DNA from: Dactylosporangium sucinum
GTDB taxonomy: Bacteria; Actinomycetota; Actinomycetes; Mycobacteriales; Micromonosporaceae
DNA length: 64,000 nucleotides
Assembly (NCBI RefSeq): GCF_014647515.1
Contig: NZ_BMPI01000039.1
Location: 5,351 to 69,350, forward strand
Direction of reading: 5' to 3'
Shown here: piece after piece, positions 48,373 to 56,307 of the stretch
Position numbering within the stretch: the stretch's first letter is position 1
Layout of the letters: every line of letters starts with the position of its first letter
Translations under genes and position numbers: made by a program
The notes under the pieces: generated by a model
What the model saw: the letters and a program-made list of their open reading frames with translations, nothing else
Told to the model about the DNA's origin: nothing
The model's database searches: none

Positions 48373-49683
48373 TCACTTCGCGTCTGCGACCAGCGTTACT
48401 GACGTTTTTTCCCGAGTTGTACCGCGTAAGTACTGGATTTCCACCGTGTCCCCGGGTGCGTACTTGCGCACGAGCGCGGTGAGGTCCCAGAACTCCTCGA
48501 CCGGCTTGCCGTTGACGGTCAGGATCACGTCGCCGCTCTTCAGGCCGGCCGCGGCGGCCGGGCCGCCGGCCTCGACGGAGGCGAGGCGGGCGCCGCCGAC
48601 CGGGTTGCGGTACGACGGGTCGGGCTGGACGCCCATCACGGTGCGCCGGGCCTTGCCGGTGTTGATGATGTCGGTGGCGATGCGCTTGGCATGGTTGATC
48701 GGGATCGCGAACGCGAGGCCGACGTTGCCCGCCGTGGACTGGTCCTCGGACAGGGTGCCGATCACCGAGTTGATGCCGACCACGCGGCCGGCGCCGTTGA
48801 AGAGCGGGCCGCCCGAGTTGCCCTGGTTGACCGCGGCGTCGGTCTGGATGGCCGAGTAGTATCGTGCGGTGCCGCCCTCGCTGGTGCGGATGGGGCGGTC
48901 GAGGTAGCTGACCACGCCGTAGGTGAGCGTGCTGGTCAGGCCGAGCGGCGCGCCGACCGCGACGACCGGGTCGCCGACCTGGACCTGGTCGGAGTCGCCG
49001 AACTCGACGGGGACGAGCTTACCCTCGGGCAGCCCGGCCGTATCGATCTTGAGCACGGCGACGTCGGACTCGTCGTCGCCGCCGACCACCTTCGCCGAGG
49101 CCACCGTCGCGTCGCTGAACCGGACCGTCGCGTTGCCGGTGCCGCCCTCGACGACGTGGTTGTTGGTGATGACATGGCCGTCGTTGGACACGACGAAGCC
49201 GGAGCCGAGGGACATGCCGGAGCCGACCCGGATGCTGATCGTGACGACGCTGGGCAGGACCTTCTTGGCCAGGGCGGCGACCGAGTCCGGCGGGCGGCCG
49301 TTGAGCGGCGGGTCGCTGCCGAGCTGCGTGCCGCCGAGGCCGCCACCGCCGCCGACGGCGAAGACGTAGCCGAGCGTGCCGCCGAGCGCGCCCGCCAGCA
49401 GGGCGGTGACGATCGACACGACCAGCACGAGACCCAGGCCGAGGCGCGGGCCCGGGCCGGGCGCCGGCGGCTTCTCAAGCGGCGGGATGTCGTCCTGCGG
49501 CGTCTTCACGACGACGACGGGCGCGTCGGGATCGCGCCACGGGTCGGCCAGCGCGTCGGACCACCAGCTGTCGGGCGCGGGCTGCGGCTGCGTCTGCGGG
49601 CGGCCCTGCGTAGGCGTCGCCCAGCCACCGGGGCTGGGCGCTGCGCCATGGCCCGGCTGACGCCAGGCCGAACCGTCTGTCAC
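48373..49683 (-). CDS. HtrA/DegP-like membrane serine protease (S1C)
   Basis: 436 residues. A disordered proline/glutamine-rich cytoplasmic N-terminus of about 85 residues, one membrane helix (about 86-110), then a trypsin-like protease with His in 'TNNHVVEGG' (about 175), Asp in 'ESDVAVLKI' (about 206) and Ser in 'GNSGGPLF' (about 289), and a C-terminal PDZ domain ('GLKSGDVILTVNGKPV'). The GTG at 49683 has GGAGGAG 6 bases upstream; the ATG at 49731 does not. It degrades misfolded extracytoplasmic proteins. sigE and rseA, which precede it in mycobacteria, are absent here. Confidence 0.92.
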   Translation of the reverse strand: MTDGSAWRQPGHGAAPSPGGWATPTQGRPQTQPQPAPDSWWSDALADPWRDPDAPVVVVKTPQDDIPPLEKPPAPGPGPRLGLGLVLVVSIVTALLAGALGGTLGYVFAVGGGGGLGGTQLGSDPPLNGRPPDSVAALAKKVLPSVVTISIRVGSGMSLGSGFVVSNDGHVITNNHVVEGGTGNATVRFSDATVASAKVVGGDDESDVAVLKIDTAGLPEGKLVPVEFGDSDQVQVGDPVVAVGAPLGLTSTLTYGVVSYLDRPIRTSEGGTARYYSAIQTDAAVNQGNSGGPLFNGAGRVVGINSVIGTLSEDQSTAGNVGLAFAIPINHAKRIATDIINTGKARRTVMGVQPDPSYRNPVGGARLASVEAGGPAAAAGLKSGDVILTVNGKPVEEFWDLTALVRKYAPGDTVEIQYLRGTTREKTSVTLVADAK

Positions 49684-49793
49684 GATCGGCTCCTCCGTCC
49701 GTTTCGCATCCAGCATTACACGCTCCGGCATCCCACACGCGGGGGCGAGGTCTCCTAGGCTTTGCCGGGAATCGACTCACCTGGAGGTGCCCC

Positions 49794-50438
49794 ATCACCG
49801 CGTCCGCGAGAAGCGCGCAGCAGTTCGCCGACTTCGTCGACGGGTACGTGCTGGAGGACCCGGTGCTCACGGCCGCCCGCGAACAGGCCGGTGAGCTGGG
49901 CATCCACGCCGTCAGCCGGGGTTGCGGCGCGGCACTGCGGGTGATCGCCGCGGTGAGCAACGCGAAGGCCGTCGTCGAGGTCGGCACCGGCACCGGGGTG
50001 AGCGGCGGGTGGCTCCTGCGCGGCATGCGGCGCGACGGCGTTCTCACCACGATCGACTACGAGGCCGAGCACCAGCGGATCGCGCGGCGCGTGTTCTCCG
50101 CCGCCGGCAACCCGCCGTCGCGGGCCCGCATCATCACCGGCCGGGCGCTGGACGTGCTGCCCCGGCTGGCCGACCGGGCGTACGACCTGGTGTTCGTGGA
50201 TCACGACCCGGCCGAGTACGGCCCCGTCGTGACCGCGGCCGAGCGGCTCCTGCGCCCGGGCGGGACGCTGGTGCTGAACGACGCCCTGGCCGGCGGCCGG
50301 GTCAGTGATCCCACGATTCGGGACACGGAGACGGTACTGCTGAGAGAGACGGTCAAGGGTCTGCGCGACAGCGACGCTTGGGTGCCCGCTCTGCTGCCGA
50401 TCGGTGACGGACTGTTGCTGGCGGCACGCGCGGCTTAG
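49794..50438 (+). CDS. SAM-dependent O-methyltransferase with probable ATC start
   Basis: 214 residues if it starts at ATC 49794. Class I methyltransferase with the SAM loop 'VVEVGTGTGVSGGWLL' and 'DLVFVDHDP', like mycobacterial Rv1220c. A GGAGGT site (49783-49788) stands 5 bases before the ATC; no ATG, GTG, TTG or CTG occurs in frame between it and the GTG at 49848. Residues encoded between 49794 and 49848 (SARSAQQFADFVDGY) correspond to the conserved N-terminus of the family, so translation very likely begins at ATC. Divergent from htrA. Confidence 0.85.
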   Translation: MTASARSAQQFADFVDGYVLEDPVLTAAREQAGELGIHAVSRGCGAALRVIAAVSNAKAVVEVGTGTGVSGGWLLRGMRRDGVLTTIDYEAEHQRIARRVFSAAGNPPSRARIITGRALDVLPRLADRAYDLVFVDHDPAEYGPVVTAAERLLRPGGTLVLNDALAGGRVSDPTIRDTETVLLRETVKGLRDSDAWVPALLPIGDGLLLAARAA

Positions 50439-50444
50439 AAAGTG

Positions 50445-50460
50445 TCGTACCCGGGTTCGA
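50445..50460 (+). promoter_or_regulatory. SOS-type (LexA) box upstream of AlkA-like gene
   Basis: TCGTACCCGGGTTCGA differs at one position from TCGAAC-N4-GTTCGA and has the same TCGTAC half as the box at 32140-32155. It ends 10 bases before the ATG of a DNA glycosylase gene. The position is close to the start, so binding would block initiation or early elongation. Confidence 0.68.
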
Positions 50461-50470
50461 AACTGTCGCC

Positions 50471-51457
50471 ATGACCGAACTCGGCATCACCACCCGCATC
50501 GTCCTGTCCGCCACCGCCCCGTTCGACCTCGCCTGCTCGAGGCGCGCGATGCGCACCTTCACGCCGACCAACAACGACCAGTTCGTCACCTCCGACGGCC
50601 GCGTCCGCAAGGCGTTCCTGCACCCGAGCGACCCGTCGAGGGCCGTGGTCACGGAGGTGATGGCCCGCGACGACGGCGAGCCGGGCGTCGCCGTGACCGT
50701 CTACGGCGACGAGCCCCTCACCCCGTCCGAGACGACGGCCGTCGCCACCGCCGTGGCCAACTGGCTGAGCCTCGACGACGACCGCGACGAGTTCCTGGCG
50801 ATCGCCCGCACCGACCCGGCGATGGCCCGCCTCCTGCCCGTCGCCGAGGGCCTGCACCAGGTCTGCTTCCCGACCCTGGCCGAGGCCGCCGCCTACTTCA
50901 CGCTGACCCACCGCTCCACGGCCTGGCATGCGGCGACCCGCAAGCGCCGCCTGGTCGACGAACACGGCCCGTGGGGCATCGTGGAAGGCCGGGCGTATTC
51001 GGCGTTCCCCACGGCCGCCGTGGTGACCACCCTGACGCCGCGTCAGCTCCTGGCCCACACGGGCAGCCAGTTCCGCGCCGACCGACTGCTGACGGTGCTC
51101 TCCGGCATCGCCGAGCTGGACGAGGCCGCCCTCCGCACCGCGCCGTATGACGAGGCCCGTGACGCCCTGCTCGCCGTCCGCGGCATCGGCACCTTCACCG
51201 CCCACGCCCTGCTCCTGCGCGCCCTGGGCCGCCCGGACGCCGTCCCCCTGGAGCGGACCCAGTTCACGAAGACGGCCCTGGCGCTCTACGGCGAGCCCAC
51301 CCCGGACCCGACCGACCTCCGCCGGCGATACGGGCCGTGGATCGGCTGGTGGGCGTATACGGCCCGGACGGCCCTCGGCTGGCTCGCCACCCCCGCCGGG
51401 GCCGAGGCTCCGTCGCCGCCACCACCGGCCGCGCGGCTGGTGGCCGTGGCCGCCTGA
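50471..51457 (+). CDS. AlkA-like HhH-GPD DNA glycosylase
   Basis: 328 residues. An N-terminal mixed alpha/beta domain as in AlkA, then a helical region with 'HQVCFPTLAEAAAYFTLTH' and the helix-hairpin-helix 'AVRGIGTFTAHALLLRALG'. The position where AlkA has its catalytic Asp reads 'PLERTQ', so Glu may replace Asp. It excises alkylated bases in base excision repair. ATG at 50471. An SOS-type box precedes it. The tail 'PPPPAARLVAVAA' is low complexity. Confidence 0.85.
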   Translation: MTELGITTRIVLSATAPFDLACSRRAMRTFTPTNNDQFVTSDGRVRKAFLHPSDPSRAVVTEVMARDDGEPGVAVTVYGDEPLTPSETTAVATAVANWLSLDDDRDEFLAIARTDPAMARLLPVAEGLHQVCFPTLAEAAAYFTLTHRSTAWHAATRKRRLVDEHGPWGIVEGRAYSAFPTAAVVTTLTPRQLLAHTGSQFRADRLLTVLSGIAELDEAALRTAPYDEARDALLAVRGIGTFTAHALLLRALGRPDAVPLERTQFTKTALALYGEPTPDPTDLRRRYGPWIGWWAYTARTALGWLATPAGAEAPSPPPPAARLVAVAA

Positions 51458-51492
51458 CCCCGCCGTCCGAGTCGCCCGACCGGGCAGCCCGG

Positions 51493-51534
51493 GCCGCCTG
51501 ACCCGCGGTCCGGGCGGCCTGACCCGCGGTCCGG
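51493..51534. repeat. 21-bp tandem repeat after the AlkA-like gene
   Basis: GCCTGACCCGCGGTCCGG occurs at 51496-51513 and 51517-51534 (21-bp period). The same CCTGACCC string spans the stop codon of the preceding gene at 51453-51460. The rest of the 51458-51742 spacer is GC-rich with no recognisable gene. Confidence 0.65.
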
Positions 51535-51742
51535 CCCGACGGATCACGAGGCGGACCAGCGCGACCTCGGCGGTGGACCCCGCGTCGACCGGGGCGGCGT
51601 GCCTGGTCGGGCCGCGAGCGGGCGGGCATGACCGCTCGCGGCCCGGCCCCGCCGCACCGGAACCGGGGCCGACCGCGACCGCTTGGGAGTCGGCCGGACC
51701 ACACGAAACGGGCGACCGTGACGCCCGTCCAACCACCGAGCG

Positions 51743-52969
51743 CTACAGGAGGCCGTCGAGAGGCTTCGGGTCGTTCAGGATCTGGCCCGGATCGGCGTCG
51801 AGGACGTCCCGGAGGAGGGTGGCGTATACCGAGCGGAAGTCCGTCGTGAACTTCAGGTCGCCGTTGTCGAGGTCGGCGAGGCTGGGCTGCTCGCCGTACA
51901 GGCCGCCCCGCACCGGGGAACCCAGCAGGAACATGTTCGACGCCGTGCCGTGGTCGGTGCCGTCGGAGCCGTTGGCGGCCACGCGGCGGCCGAACTCCGA
52001 GTAGACGGCCACGACCACGCGGCGGCCGGCGTCGGTCTTGGCCATGCGTTCGGCGAACGTGGTGAGGGCGCTGTCCAGGCGTTTGAGCAGGGCCTCCTGC
52101 GAGTTGCGCTCGTCGGCGTGCAGGTCGAAGCCGCCCAGGGAGACGGAGAAGACGCGCGTCGCCACGCCGGCCTCGACGCAGCGGGCGACCAGGGCGAGCT
52201 GCTCCGGGAGGTCGGCGCGGCCGCCGGTGCCGGTGCCCGTCGACGTCGACGGCTCGTCGTCGGCGGACTCGGTGTCGGCGCTCTGGATCAGCGTGTCCAC
52301 CGCCACCAGGTCCGCGAACGCCTTGGCGGCTCGGGCCTGCAGCGGCGGTTCGCCCGGGGAGGACTGGCCCAGCGACGTCAGCGTCGATTTGGCCACGCCG
52401 TTGGGGAGGGCCAGGCCCGTCACCGGGATGGCGGCGCCGGCCGTGGTCGCGCCGGCGAGGACAGGAGGGAGGACCGGTTCGAAGGAGACCGCGTGGCGGG
52501 GGTCGCCGCCGATCGAGTCCAGCCAGCGGCCCAGCCAGCCCGTCGTGCCGGGGCGCTCCGGCTGGGCGGTCTGCCAGATGTCCATCGAGCGGAAGTGGCT
52601 GTGATCGGGCTTCGGGTAGCCGACGCCGCGGACGACGGCGAGCTTGCCGGCGTCGTACATGCGCTTGAAGCCGGCGAAGGCCGGGTTCAGGCCCAGCTCG
52701 TCGTTCAGGCGCAGGACCTCGTCGGGCGAGTACGCCAGCTCCTGGCGGGCGTCGCGGTAGCCGGGGGCGGCGAACGGGATGACGTTGGCCAGGCCGTCGT
52801 TGCCGCCGTACAGCGTGACGAGGACCAGGGTGCGGGCGTCGCCGGGGCGGTCGTCCCACGTGGTCGTCGTGAAGAGGTCGCGGAGGGTCCACGCCGTGCC
52901 GCCGGCCAGGGCGGCGGCGCCGGTCACGCCGCTCGCGACCAGGAAGCGGCGGCGGGTCAGGGTGTCCAC
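51743..52969 (-). CDS. DUF1501 protein with twin-arginine signal
   Basis: 408 residues. A Tat signal ('TRRRFLVASGVTGAAALAGG') begins it, followed by a DUF1501 domain with an alkaline-phosphatase-like fold ('LVLVTLYGGNDGLANVIPF', 'HSHFRSMDIWQT', 'EFGRRVAANGSDGTDHGTA'). These proteins are exported folded, often to the cell surface. It follows the DUF1800 gene by 13 bases on the same strand, and the pair is conserved across bacteria. Function unknown. Confidence 0.92.
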   Translation of the reverse strand: MDTLTRRRFLVASGVTGAAALAGGTAWTLRDLFTTTTWDDRPGDARTLVLVTLYGGNDGLANVIPFAAPGYRDARQELAYSPDEVLRLNDELGLNPAFAGFKRMYDAGKLAVVRGVGYPKPDHSHFRSMDIWQTAQPERPGTTGWLGRWLDSIGGDPRHAVSFEPVLPPVLAGATTAGAAIPVTGLALPNGVAKSTLTSLGQSSPGEPPLQARAAKAFADLVAVDTLIQSADTESADDEPSTSTGTGTGGRADLPEQLALVARCVEAGVATRVFSVSLGGFDLHADERNSQEALLKRLDSALTTFAERMAKTDAGRRVVVAVYSEFGRRVAANGSDGTDHGTASNMFLLGSPVRGGLYGEQPSLADLDNGDLKFTTDFRSVYATLLRDVLDADPGQILNDPKPLDGLL

Positions 52970-52982
52970 AGGAGGGCCTCCG

Positions 52983-54206
52983 TCAGCAGATCGCGTACTC
53001 GGGGCTGGCCAGGCCCAGGGCCAGCAGCTTGCGGGGGTCGCCCGCCACCGCGGCCAGCGCCGCCGTGGTGCGGTCGGTGAAGCGGTCCACCACCAGGAGG
53101 CGGGCCAGGGCGGCGACGCGCTGGGGCCGGGGTACGGACGTGAGGCGGTCGAGCACGGCCGACGACGCCTTCCCGGCCAGGGACTGGGCGACCTTGAGCC
53201 GGGCCTGGGTCGCCGACGTGGTCAGCCAGGCCGCGCCCGACGACCAGCCGCCGACGCTCGGCGGGCGCAGCGGGACCTGGCCGAGCTGGTTCAGGAAGTT
53301 GAGGTGCTGCTCGACGGGGCGGATGCCGAGCTGGCGCAGGGCGCCGACCAGCCACTCGACGGGCTGCTTGACGAGCTCGGTGTGGCCGTCGGCGAGCAGC
53401 AGCGTGCGCAGCATCGCGCCGGTGGTGCCGGCGGTTCGCGCCGCATCCAGCGCGGTCGACGGCATCTCGCCCTCGCCGCAGTACCGGAGCCAGAGCCGCC
53501 GGGCGATGAAGGCCGGGCACTCGGGGCGGCTCAACAGCAGCGACGCGAAGCCGTCGGCGTCGTAGTTCGACGTCGAGCCCAGGATGGTCTTCGGCCGGTC
53601 GTCGTGGCGCTTCGGGTTGAGCGTCGCCGTGCCGCGGGGCTGGTCGACCACCCAGCCGGTCAGGGCGCGGGCGCCCTCCCGCACGTCCCGCTCGGTGTAG
53701 TTGCCGACACCGAGCGTGAACAGCTCCATGAGCTCGCGGGCGAGGTTCTCGTTCGGGGCCTTGACCGTGTTCTTCTGCCCGTCGAGCCAGAGGATCAGGG
53801 CCGGGTCGCGGATCATCGCCCGGACCTGGGTGCCGAAGTCGCCCAGGGCGGTGCGGAAGAGCGTCTGCTGCTGGCCGAGCATGAGCGGGCCCGATCTCAC
53901 CTTGTCGGCGGAGGTGGCCCAGTGTCCGTGCCAGAAGAACGTCAGCTTCTCGTGCAGCTGGTGCTCGGCCTGGGTCATGCGGTCGAGCCACCACAGCGCG
54001 ACGGTGCGGATCTGCTTGGCCCGGTCGCTGCGCTCGTTCACGACCGGGCCGAGCTTGGGCAGCGGCGTGCGCGCCGCCCCGGCGTCGTCGCGGGGCGGCC
54101 CGAGCAGCCGGTCGACGACCTCCGCCGGATCCAACGAGGCAACCGCGTCGACCTCGTCCGCGGTCGGCCCGAACGTCGCGCGGCGCAGCAGGTGGGCAAC
54201 GCTCAT
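52983..54206 (-). CDS. DUF1800 protein
   Basis: 407 residues of the DUF1800 domain: 'HLLRRATFGPTADEVDA', 'LTFFWHGHWATSADK' and 'PNENLARELMELFTLGVGNYTERDV' followed by 'ARALTGW'. It is paired with the DUF1501 gene downstream (13-bp gap). The ATG at 54206 is preferred to a TTG at 54212. No signal peptide is visible, unlike its partner. Function unknown, possibly in surface or polysaccharide processing. Confidence 0.92.
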   Translation of the reverse strand: MSVAHLLRRATFGPTADEVDAVASLDPAEVVDRLLGPPRDDAGAARTPLPKLGPVVNERSDRAKQIRTVALWWLDRMTQAEHQLHEKLTFFWHGHWATSADKVRSGPLMLGQQQTLFRTALGDFGTQVRAMIRDPALILWLDGQKNTVKAPNENLARELMELFTLGVGNYTERDVREGARALTGWVVDQPRGTATLNPKRHDDRPKTILGSTSNYDADGFASLLLSRPECPAFIARRLWLRYCGEGEMPSTALDAARTAGTTGAMLRTLLLADGHTELVKQPVEWLVGALRQLGIRPVEQHLNFLNQLGQVPLRPPSVGGWSSGAAWLTTSATQARLKVAQSLAGKASSAVLDRLTSVPRPQRVAALARLLVVDRFTDRTTAALAAVAGDPRKLLALGLASPEYAIC

Positions 54207-54252
54207 GCCCAAGACCGTAGGGCCGAAGTGTTCGAGGGTTGTAAACCCCCGT

Positions 54253-55044
54253 TCAGGCTCCCTTGAAGACCGGCCTCTGCTTGGCCACGAACGCGGCCGT
54301 GGCGTTGCTGTGGTCGGCCGTGTGGCCGCAGGTGGTCTGCGCCTCCGCCTCGATCCGCAGCGCGTCGGCCAGCGAGCCCGACCCGCCCGCGGCCAGCTCG
54401 CGCTTGATCTGCGCGTAGGCGACGGTGGGGCCGGCGGCGAGGCGGGCGGCCAGCGCCTGGGCGGCCGGCAGCACGTCGTCGTCGGTGTCGACCAGCCGGG
54501 TCAGCATGCCCAGCTGGGCGGCCGTCGCCGCGTCGACCGGCTCGGCGAGCAGCAGCAGCTCGGTGGCCTTGGCGTGGCCGACCAGCCGGGGCAGGGTCCA
54601 CGAGATGCCGGTGTCGCCGGCCAGGCCGACGTTGGCGAAGGCCATCAGGAACGAGGTCCTGGGGCCGCCGATCCGGAAGTCGGCGAGCAGGGCGAGCGAC
54701 GCGCCGGCCCCGGCGGCCACCCCGCGCACGGCGGCGACGACCGGCTTGGGCAGGCCTCCGAGCCCGAGCGCGATCGGGTTGTAGTGCTCGGACACGGTCG
54801 ACAGCGACGCTCCCGTGCCGGCCTCCAGCGCGGCGACATGCTCGCGCAGGTCCTGCCCCGCGCAGAAGGCCTTCCCGGCGCCGGCGACGACCACCGCCCG
54901 TACCGCCGAATCCTCCGCGATCTCGCCCAGCGTGTCCCGCAGGGCCACCTTCAGCTCGTCGTTCAGGGCGTTGTACGCGTCGGGTCGGTTCAGGGTCAGC
55001 GTGGCGACGCCGTCGGCGCGCTCGACGAGCAGGGTGTCGGACAT
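54253..55044 (-). CDS. paaG: enoyl-CoA hydratase/isomerase, PaaG-like
   Basis: 263 residues, crotonase fold: 'ALNDELKVALRDTLGEIAED', the oxyanion region 'GAGKAFCAGQDLREH' and 'LPKPVVAAVRGVAAGAGASLALLADFRI', then 'FANVGLAGDTGISWTLPRLVG'. That last stretch and the paaX neighbour point to PaaG, which isomerises ring 1,2-epoxyphenylacetyl-CoA in phenylacetate catabolism. The rest of the paa operon is not in the window. ATG at 55044; it starts 14 bases after the paaX stop. Confidence 0.88.
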   Translation of the reverse strand: MSDTLLVERADGVATLTLNRPDAYNALNDELKVALRDTLGEIAEDSAVRAVVVAGAGKAFCAGQDLREHVAALEAGTGASLSTVSEHYNPIALGLGGLPKPVVAAVRGVAAGAGASLALLADFRIGGPRTSFLMAFANVGLAGDTGISWTLPRLVGHAKATELLLLAEPVDAATAAQLGMLTRLVDTDDDVLPAAQALAARLAAGPTVAYAQIKRELAAGGSGSLADALRIEAEAQTTCGHTADHSNATAAFVAKQRPVFKGA

Positions 55045-55058
55045 GGCGGTACCCCTTC

Positions 55059-55853
55059 TCACACACTCAGGCAATGGTCAACGTACCGGTCGGCGGCCGG
55101 GCGGAGGCGGGCGGCGTGCCGGTCGAAGAAGGCGGCTGCCGCGGTGCCGGCCCACCCGGCCGGCAACAGCTCGGGCGGCAGCTGCGGATCACGGAACAGG
55201 AACGCGCGCCACGCGTGGACGAGCGTGAACCGCACCGCATACGCCTGCTCGTCGGTGGCGCCCGGCCCGATCTCGGTGACGAGCGGGGTGAGCCGCTCGA
55301 CGAACTCGTCGTAGGCCGCGCCGATCGCGGTCAGGTCCCACGCCCGCTCGACCAGCCGCACCGCGCCGGTCGTGCCGCCGGCATGGGCGGCGCGGAACCG
55401 GTCGTGCCGCACGCCGGCCTCCGCGAGCAGGGCGTCGACCCCCTCACCCGGGCGTGGCGCGATCCACGTCGACCCGTCGATCGAGCCGTACCCGAGGAAA
55501 CCGAGATTCGCCACCAGTCTCGCCCGCGCGCCGCGATGCTGGGGCGGTTCGAGCATGATGAGATCGAAGTGCCCGTCCCATCCTCCGTCGCTCTTCCGGG
55601 TGCGGTAGATGCGGGCACCGGCCGCGTCGAGGCGTCGTGCCGCCTTCGGGGTGATGCCGTAGCCGGGGCCGGTCGGCAAGCGTAGAGGGTGGAGCCAGCC
55701 CTGCCGGACCATCCGCGAGACCGCGGTGCGCACGGCGGGGGCGGCAATGCCGAGGGGAGCGAGCAGGCGCACGAGAGCCGCGACGGCGGCCCGTCCACCG
55801 CGCGGGCGCAGATGGTCGCCATAGAGATCAAAGAGGGCGGACCGGGCCTGCAT
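55059..55853 (-). CDS. paaX: PaaX-family transcriptional repressor
   Basis: 264 residues. Winged helix N-terminus ('AALVRLLAPLGIAAPAVRTAVSRMVRQGW'), then the PaaX central and C-terminal domains ('WDLTAIGAAYDEFV', 'LVHAWRAFLFRDPQLPPELLP'). PaaX represses the phenylacetate genes and is released by phenylacetyl-CoA. It is the first gene of a two-gene transcript with paaG. A TTGTGACA inverted repeat lies upstream. Confidence 0.9.
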   Translation of the reverse strand: MQARSALFDLYGDHLRPRGGRAAVAALVRLLAPLGIAAPAVRTAVSRMVRQGWLHPLRLPTGPGYGITPKAARRLDAAGARIYRTRKSDGGWDGHFDLIMLEPPQHRGARARLVANLGFLGYGSIDGSTWIAPRPGEGVDALLAEAGVRHDRFRAAHAGGTTGAVRLVERAWDLTAIGAAYDEFVERLTPLVTEIGPGATDEQAYAVRFTLVHAWRAFLFRDPQLPPELLPAGWAGTAAAAFFDRHAARLRPAADRYVDHCLSV

Positions 55854-55862
55854 GGCCGCTTA

Positions 55863-55904
55863 TTGTGACAGTTGATCGGCATTTTGCGCCACAAGTTGTC
55901 ACAA
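55863..55904. promoter_or_regulatory. TTGTGACA/TGTCACAA inverted repeat upstream of paaX
   Basis: TTGTGACA (55863-55870) and TGTCACAA (55897-55904) are perfect complements with 26 bases between, starting 10 bases upstream of the paaX ATG. It is a candidate autoregulatory site for PaaX. No other regulator is adjacent. Confidence 0.5.
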
Positions 55905-56075
55905 GGTTCGCGTCCCGGTTTGGGTCTTGGGGCCATCATCAGGGAAAATCATCGGTTGGTGCGTTCGTCACGGAGCCAACGGGTCTTGGTCGGGGCCCCG
56001 TGAGCAGGCGCGCGGGCATGCGGGGACGGCTGTGCCACCTGGTGTCTGGGACATCAGGGAGCGAAGGGAGACAAC

Positions 56076-56243
56076 ATGGCGGCCATGAAGCCGCGGACAG
56101 GCGACGGTCCGCTGGAGGTCACCAAGGAGGGCCGCGGCATCGTCATGCGGGTCCCACTGGAGGGCGGTGGGCGGCTCGTGGTCGAGATGACCAAGGACGA
56201 GGCCAACGAACTGAGCGAGGCGCTGAAGACCGCCACCGGCTGA
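56076..56243 (+). CDS. DUF3117 small protein
   Basis: 55 residues: 'MAAMKPRTGDGPLEVTKEGR' then 'VMRVPLEGGGRLVVEMTKDE'. This is the DUF3117 family, which is short and very conserved in actinobacteria. AAGGGAG lies 6 bases before the ATG. It is a soluble single-domain protein of unknown function. Confidence 0.9.
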   Translation: MAAMKPRTGDGPLEVTKEGRGIVMRVPLEGGGRLVVEMTKDEANELSEALKTATG

Positions 56244-56307
56244 GGTCTTCCACGACAGGTTTGCCGGAGTGACCCGAGCTGGTCGCTCCCTTCAGTGTGC
56301 TCGTCGA

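Noticed and set aside
49787..49900. GTG at 49787 as start of the O-methyltransferase
   Set aside because: It is in another frame and meets a stop after about 36 codons.
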